The notes beneath the pieces are model-generated. The model ran no database searches. It saw only the letters and a list, made by a program, of their open reading frames with translations, and was not told where the DNA came from. Shown here in pieces: positions 58,790-64,000 of a stretch of DNA of 64,000 bases. A program made the translations under genes and the position numbers. Location: contig NC_133532.1 of the NCBI RefSeq assembly GCF_048544455.1, forward strand, positions 15,688,948 through 15,752,947. Reading direction: 5' to 3'. Source of the DNA: Silene latifolia (lineage: Eukaryota; Streptophyta; Magnoliopsida; Caryophyllales; Caryophyllaceae). The first letter of the stretch is position 1, and the number at the start of each line of letters is the position of its first letter.

Positions 58790-60381
58790 TGAAGAGTCTA
58801 TCGATCCAAAATACTCAAGAGGGAGGTGAATTGAGGATTTAAAACTTTTTAAAGCTTTTTTTTATTGTGCGTATGTAATTGATTATTTAAAGTTTATTGA
58901 TTAAACTTTAACTAATCAACTAACGATTGTAAGCAAAGTAAACGAAAGAACGAAACAAGAAGAGACACACGGATTTTTGAAGTGGTTCAGTTTCACAAGT
59001 CGAAACCTACGTCCACTATTCTCGATTAATAAATTTAGTACCTTTCTACGGATTACAAATTTACTAACCCAACTCGTACAACTAACTCTAGCTGTAACTC
59101 AATGAGTACCGTTAAATACTCGAGTGACTAACTTACGCTAATAAGAAAGCACTAATGATTCTAACAAAGGTTCACGTTAATGAACAAGTTAAGAAATCAA
59201 CTAAGCACTATTATCTTATAACGATAAATGAAGAACAAGTATGCGAGTTTTGTAACACACGACCTTTAAAAATTTGCAAATCGGTTTTCGTTAAAAACAC
59301 ACGGTTTGCTCTTTAAAATATGAAAACAATTTTTATGCTTAAGGTCTCTATTTTAGATGTTGTAAATAACAAAGTATTTATAGGCAAAGAAGATGTAGGC
59401 TACACGGTTTCTACAAAAACCCTAATAGCCGAAATAATAAGATATAATTACAAACTATATCTTCTTATTATCTCTTTCCTAAAAGCCATAAAAGATAATA
59501 AAGAATATTCTAAAAGATAGAATATAATCTTTCCAAACATTATCTTTACTATAAATTCTAAGATTATGATAAGATTTCCTAAAACAAGAATATCTTTTAC
59601 CATAAACAAATATATTAAGTAAGATATAAGATATGTAAAGATATTATTATAGAATAAAATCTTTACCTAATATCTCATAGGCAACACGGCACAACACGGC
59701 TCATAGGCTCGTGAACCATGCAAACCCTAATCTTAGTATATAATTAGAGTTTAGGTTTTAGGAGAGGCTAGATGGAAACCCTAATTGATAGTAAAGTCCA
59801 ACTCATAAGTTGATCCAATAACCATCAATTAACGCTAACAATATAACCGGACTCCTCACTAAACCGGGCTTTATAAAATAAATACTTTCATTAAAACATA
59901 TAAAATAAACTTTAAGAAATTGCAAAACAATTTTCGAACCATTTAAAAATCGTGTATAAAAACTCAGCATTTCAATGTTATAGTAGAAGAGCTATAACAT
60001 TGAGCTCTTTTACTAGTAATGTTATAGCTGCAAAGCTATAACTTTACTAATTAAGAAACTCATTCTTTGATTACCATTACGAGATAATCACCTATACTAT
60101 TCTAATCTTCAAGGAGATCTTCGAGTATAGGCTACATCATCATCCAAGCTTGATTAATCTTCTAGACGAACTTTGTCTTCACATAATACTTGAATGAATC
60201 TTTGAATTGTTTGATCTTGAACAAGGGCTTGAACTTCTCGTGTAATCATCACAATCCTCGTTGTTGCTCGTAATAGGTTAATGCTAAAACACTTAACAAA
60301 CGATTACACGCAACAAGTATATAATATGTAAAGCACCTTGACATCATCAAAACATAAACATATAATTTATATGGTCCAACA
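58790..60381 (-). repeat. 5' LTR of the SIRE-like element
   Basis: 1592 bp, matching 48683-50284 with few differences. It has the same two hairpins at 59972-60003 and 60021-60042. Confidence 0.93.
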
Positions 60382-61018
60382 TATCCCGTGTCAAATCGCG
60401 GATGACTCTTTCTACTGGAAATTCTCTAAACATGGTGATTTCACAGTCAAGTCGGGATACTATGTTGTCGCTATGGCCTTATCTAGAGGACCTACCTCGA
60501 ATGCTGATCGCTCTAGAATGTCTGCACCAATTGTGGCCTTCTGCAAATCAAAGCTCTGGAAGTTGCCTATTTCTAACAAACTAAAGGTTTTTCTATGGAA
60601 ATTCTTGGCTAATGCCCTTCCAGTGGGCTCTGAATTCCTCAAACGAAAAATGGATTGGCGCTCCTTCTGTTCTCTTTGTAATGAACCATCTCCTTGTGTG
60701 GAATCTTGTTCTCACCTCTTCAGAGATTGTAGGTTTGCAAAGGCTTTATGGTTTGGCTGTCCTTTAGGACTTAGAAATACGGGAGGGGTGGACATTGATG
60801 TTAGGGTTTGGGTCACAAACTGGGTGACTTATTTCTTAGGTTGCCCAAATCCTAACTCCCTTCTCTTTCCCCTTATTGCTACCCTTTGGAGAATTTGGTG
60901 TTGTAGGAATGAGATGGTCTTCAAAAACCGTCGTCCTTGGCCTTTGAGTGCTCTCAATTCTATTCTTGGTGACATCCAGTGTATGAATGAGGTATTGTGC
61001 AGTAAGGATGTTGGCCTC
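60382..61018 (+). pseudogene. LINE ORF2, C-terminal part with zinc-binding (zf-RVT) region
   Basis: This continues the LINE frame from 48682 once the SIRE element and one TATCC copy are removed. It shows the zf-RVT pattern (F-Y-W-K-F-S-K-H-G-D-F-T-V-K-S-G-Y, L-P-I-S-N-K-L-K-V-F-L-W-K, C-S-L-C-N, S-C-S-H-L-F-R-D-C-R-F-A) and the later L-W-R-I-W-C-C-R-N-E-M-V-F-K-N-R block. It is cut at 61018 by the LTR that starts TGTAGATACC; the codons beyond belong to that LTR. Confidence 0.9.
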
Positions 61019-63430
61019 TGTAGATACCTCATTTCTGCACCTCTCGCAAACCACCCGGTGATGATTGGGCCGCATGTTTGGTACGCGGAATGATTTGTGA
61101 CAGTTCATAAGTTTATAGTCAAGTGATTGCTCAAACACTAATGTCTACCTCTTAGTTGTCATCTACGCGCTGATACGGTCGTTTTGGCAGTAATTAGAGT
61201 ACATTTGGAGTCCGGGTCTAAAACCGTCTTCATTTTCTGATAACCGTTAAATCCCGAGTCAGAATGTTTTGGAATGATCCGGATATTTCTATTCCATATT
61301 TTATAAATATTTCACAATCTTTATTCTTTGGTAAAAAATTTCCCGTAATATTCATACAAGATATTAAGGAAAACCAAATTATCCCGTCCTTCCATAACTT
61401 AAACACAGAAATCTTTCTTCCGTAGGAGGAAACCACTTGGGAACAGACGCAGCGGGTCGCGCCTCTTCCAAGAGACGCATGATCGCTGCGCCTCTTCCCA
61501 GTCCTTTCTGCGTATTTTTCGTATCTTTTTCATATCTTTCCGAGATTCACTTCCAAAGTCTCTCCGAAAACCCTATTCCTTCACGTGATTAGTATAAATA
61601 GGAGCCTTCGCTCCTCATATTTCTCACGCGAGTGTCCGCCCTTCTCTTCTCCCTTTGCATTCTAGACCTTTGTTCTTACTTTTTGGCGTCTACGTGCTTG
61701 AACATTCGACCACGTAAGCTCGGATCCTTCTGAGTACCAGCCTCGTTTGCATGACCGACCAATTTGACCAACTCCACAACTAATCAACTTAATTAATCTA
61801 ATCGTTTTTCCTCTTACGAGGGCACTTTCGTCTACATTCGAGTCGAGCATCACTAATCGATAACTTAGTTCATCTCGTTTCGTCAAACATGTAAGTCCGA
61901 GGGTGTAAATCTCTCTTTTATTTATTGTTCTTTACTTTTGTATCATCATTAATGTAAGGTTTACGTCGAAAACATCTCTTTAAAACCGATTTCTAAAACC
62001 GTGTTTAAAACCCTTTTTACGAATTTCCAGAAGACAGACCGTCGAGAAAGGACGCAAAGAATCGCTGCGCCTCTTGAAGGAGCGCGATTCTCGCTGCGCC
62101 TCTTCGTGAGGGCCGCTGCAGCGATTCTGCTTCCTTTCTTCTTCCTTAAATCTCTGTAATTCGTCAACTTTTCTTCGTTTTCGTTTGCTTTCTTTAATTC
62201 TTTGATACAATAGCATAATCATCACACCTGTATATTATTGTTCATCATTAATACGTTTAATCCATCCTTAAAATTCGACTTAAATCCCTTATAATCTCAC
62301 ATTTGCGGGTTTTCGTCATTAAACTCAATCCGGGTTGTAGGAATTCGATTTGTTCATATCGGGTTTCTGGAATTCGATCTTTGATATATCTTCATCTGTC
62401 TTTTGTCATATTCGTCATTAATTTGTCGTTAATTCGTCATATTAAACCTATTTTGTTCACCCATGTCATTAATCAATCGTTCATTCATGTAAATAATCCG
62501 TCTTTAATCCATCTCATCCATGTTTTATTGCTTTTATGACCTTCATTCACATGTAAATAACGTGTTAATCACTTTCATCCGAGTAAGTATATTAATTAAC
62601 CATTAAATTCACCAATTTACATTAACGATTTGCGATTCAAGCACTGCCCAGAACTCACCCTTGGGAATGACGCAAAGAATCGCTGCGCCTCTTCCAAAGG
62701 GCGCAGTTCTGCTGCGCCCGTTCCAGGTTGAATTCTGTCTCTGAACTCCGTTGTTGCTTGACCTAGTTTAATTAGTTTATGTATAATTGACTATTAACCG
62801 TATTATCACCTACTGACCTTTTCGTTGATTCTTTCTTTTATTCTTTTTCTCAACTTATCCGTTTTAAAGGTATTTTCGACATAAATCGCTAAACCCGTTG
62901 TAATTATTGTATTTTTCATTATTGTAATTTTATTTATCATATTTCTTTTATCATTTGTATGCCTTCACATGTAATTGAACATTAAATCCTACTTCGACAT
63001 TAATTGTATGATTAAATTACATGTTAACCGACTTAGTCTAATCTTCACATGCTAGGATTAAAACTTGGATGTTGCATTGCATGCATATAATCGACGATAT
63101 ATCGAGTATAGATGATGTCCCTAATCATTAGTAGAGGCCGCTATCGAGGCGGACGGGATTAGGTGTTCGGTCAAAAGAGCTTCCTAATACGTACTCTCAC
63201 CCCTTACTCCAGATCTCTGTGAACATCCGTGTTCATTGGCATCCACGAGAGTCATTCTAGACATAGAATACTAATGGTAACGAGTTCTTGGTGTTCATGT
63301 CTCTACTTTGTGTCTTGACATGGCACGAGGTATTCGAACGGTTCCAACTTCCCATAAAAATTGGTGGCGACTCCACAAAATGCAAACGCTTGTTCTCCTC
63401 CCAAGCGCCCCCGTAGGCCCATTGTCCACA
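61019..63430 (+). repeat. 5' LTR of the second Tat element
   Basis: It begins TGTAGATACC, ends TTGTCCACA, has the same three positions of CGCAG/CTGCG palindrome pairs in altered form (about 61446-61500, 62049-62105 and 62668-62720), and the PBS-like TGGCGACTCC at about 63364. Confidence 0.9.
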
Positions 63431-63433
63431 GTT

Positions 63434-63451
63434 TGGCGACTCCGCTGGGGA
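63434..63451 (+). promoter_or_regulatory. Primer-binding site of the second Tat element
   Basis: TGGCGACTCCGCTGGGGA starts 3 bp after the LTR. It probably represents the unmutated form of the site at 5234-5251. Confidence 0.82.
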
Positions 63452-64000
63452 AAATACACTTACGTGTAGCCAAGGGTGAAATTTGAACAAGGTTAGGGAA
63501 TAGTTTGTACAAGACAATTGTCGGTTTTCATAACTCGGTCTTCCTAGATCGTTTCATTCGGCCTTCCTAGGCCCAACCCAACCCGTTCGACCAATCATCC
63601 TGTCTAAACGGTCCTAATTTTTATTTGGGCCTAAGGATGGATAGCGATTGACGTCATCCATACCATGATGCTTACTCTTGTTTGTATCAAGGACCTTCAC
63701 TACTTGAGGAAATGGACCAGGAATCGGCCTTACTCTTGTTCGGTACGAGCCTCTCCACAGACTTCGGGTTTGATTGTTCGGTATGGCAACCCACCCTTTA
63801 AACCAAAACCCTTTTAAATGCACTCAGCATCCCGTTATAATGCTTGTATAAATGTTTGTACCTTACGTGATCACCATTTCTAAACGAAACCTTGACGATT
63901 TTTTGTAAAAAAAAAAAATAAAAAAAAAAAATCCTTTTTTAAACGAAAATTTCGAAAAAAGGCCATTGATTAGCGCAAAACCCAGTCAAAACTTTGTCCG

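Larger units (their letters stand above)
48683..60381 (-). mobile_element. SIRE-like Ty1-copia retrotransposon with an extra 3' ORF
   Basis: This 11,699-bp element lies on the - strand inside the LINE, with a perfect 5-bp duplication TATCC. LTRs: 58790-60381 (5') and 48683-50284 (3'). The PBS is of initiator tRNA-Met type and the PPT is AAAAAGGGGGAATT. Order: gag with two zinc knuckles and a long coiled coil, protease, integrase, RT, RNase H (Copia order), then a 627-codon ORF before the 3' LTR. This extra ORF, large gag and size fit the SIRE/Maximus lineage. LTRs are nearly identical, so the insertion is recent, yet gag and pol carry stops and frameshifts. Confidence 0.9.
61019..64000 (+). 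mobile_element. Second Tat/Retand-like element, 5' part (runs off the window)
   Basis: LTR 61019-63430 (2412 bp) is clearly related to but more diverged than the pair at 2826/18250, with several indels. It is followed by PBS TGGCGACTCCGCTGGGGA at 63434-63451 and the conserved leader to 64000. The 5' flank is GCCTC (61014-61018), which should recur after the 3' LTR outside the window. Gag would start near 64.1 kb. Confidence 0.9.

Overview
The window is nuclear DNA of a flowering plant, very probably a eudicot. Evidence: two split host genes with plant-type GT-AG introns (a DEAH11/DEAH12-type RNA helicase fused to an RBR ubiquitin ligase, and cytosolic ribosomal protein uL14/RPL23), AT-rich intergenic DNA, and nested plant LTR retrotransposons (Tat/Retand-like Ty3-gypsy, SIRE-like Ty1-copia), an L1-type LINE, MITEs and a Helitron. 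The Retand-like elements fit a Caryophyllales genome, but that is only a weak guess.

Layout. 1-133 is the tail of a Tat LTR. 254-689 is a fold-back MITE. About 1.9-2.8 kb and 20.9-24.0 kb are two halves of a decayed Copia-type region, split by a 17.8-kb Tat/Retand-like element (2826-20643, 5-bp target duplication GTAAT). That element reads LTR, PBS, gag-RT-RNaseH-aRNaseH-INT on the + strand, then two intron-containing genes on the - strand (a DUF7745-like protein and a plant mobile domain protein), tandem repeats, PPT and LTR. 23.1-26.2 kb holds two Mutator-like MITEs and a Helitron. 27107-39803 is the helicase-RBR gene (3 coding exons, 1768 aa), and 41149-43113 (-) is RPL23 (4 exons, 140 aa), tail to tail with it. 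From 43977 to the end is a LINE with a duplicated 5' UTR. It is interrupted by an 11.7-kb SIRE-like element on the - strand (48683-60381, target duplication TATCC) and then by a second Tat element that starts at 61019 and runs off the window.

The host genes are intact. The mobile elements are all damaged, but the near-identical LTRs of the first Tat and of the SIRE element mark recent insertions. Most in-frame stops in the Tat element fit C-to-T or G-to-A transitions, as expected of methylated, silenced DNA. The most unusual signals are a series of short hairpins flanking the Tat insertion that share an 8-nt loop (CCTGAAGT-like) but have unrelated, self-complementary arms; a second palindrome family (GTTATAG...CTATAAC) scattered through the LTRs, gag and pol of the SIRE element; and the antisense plant-mobile-domain gene carried by the Tat element.
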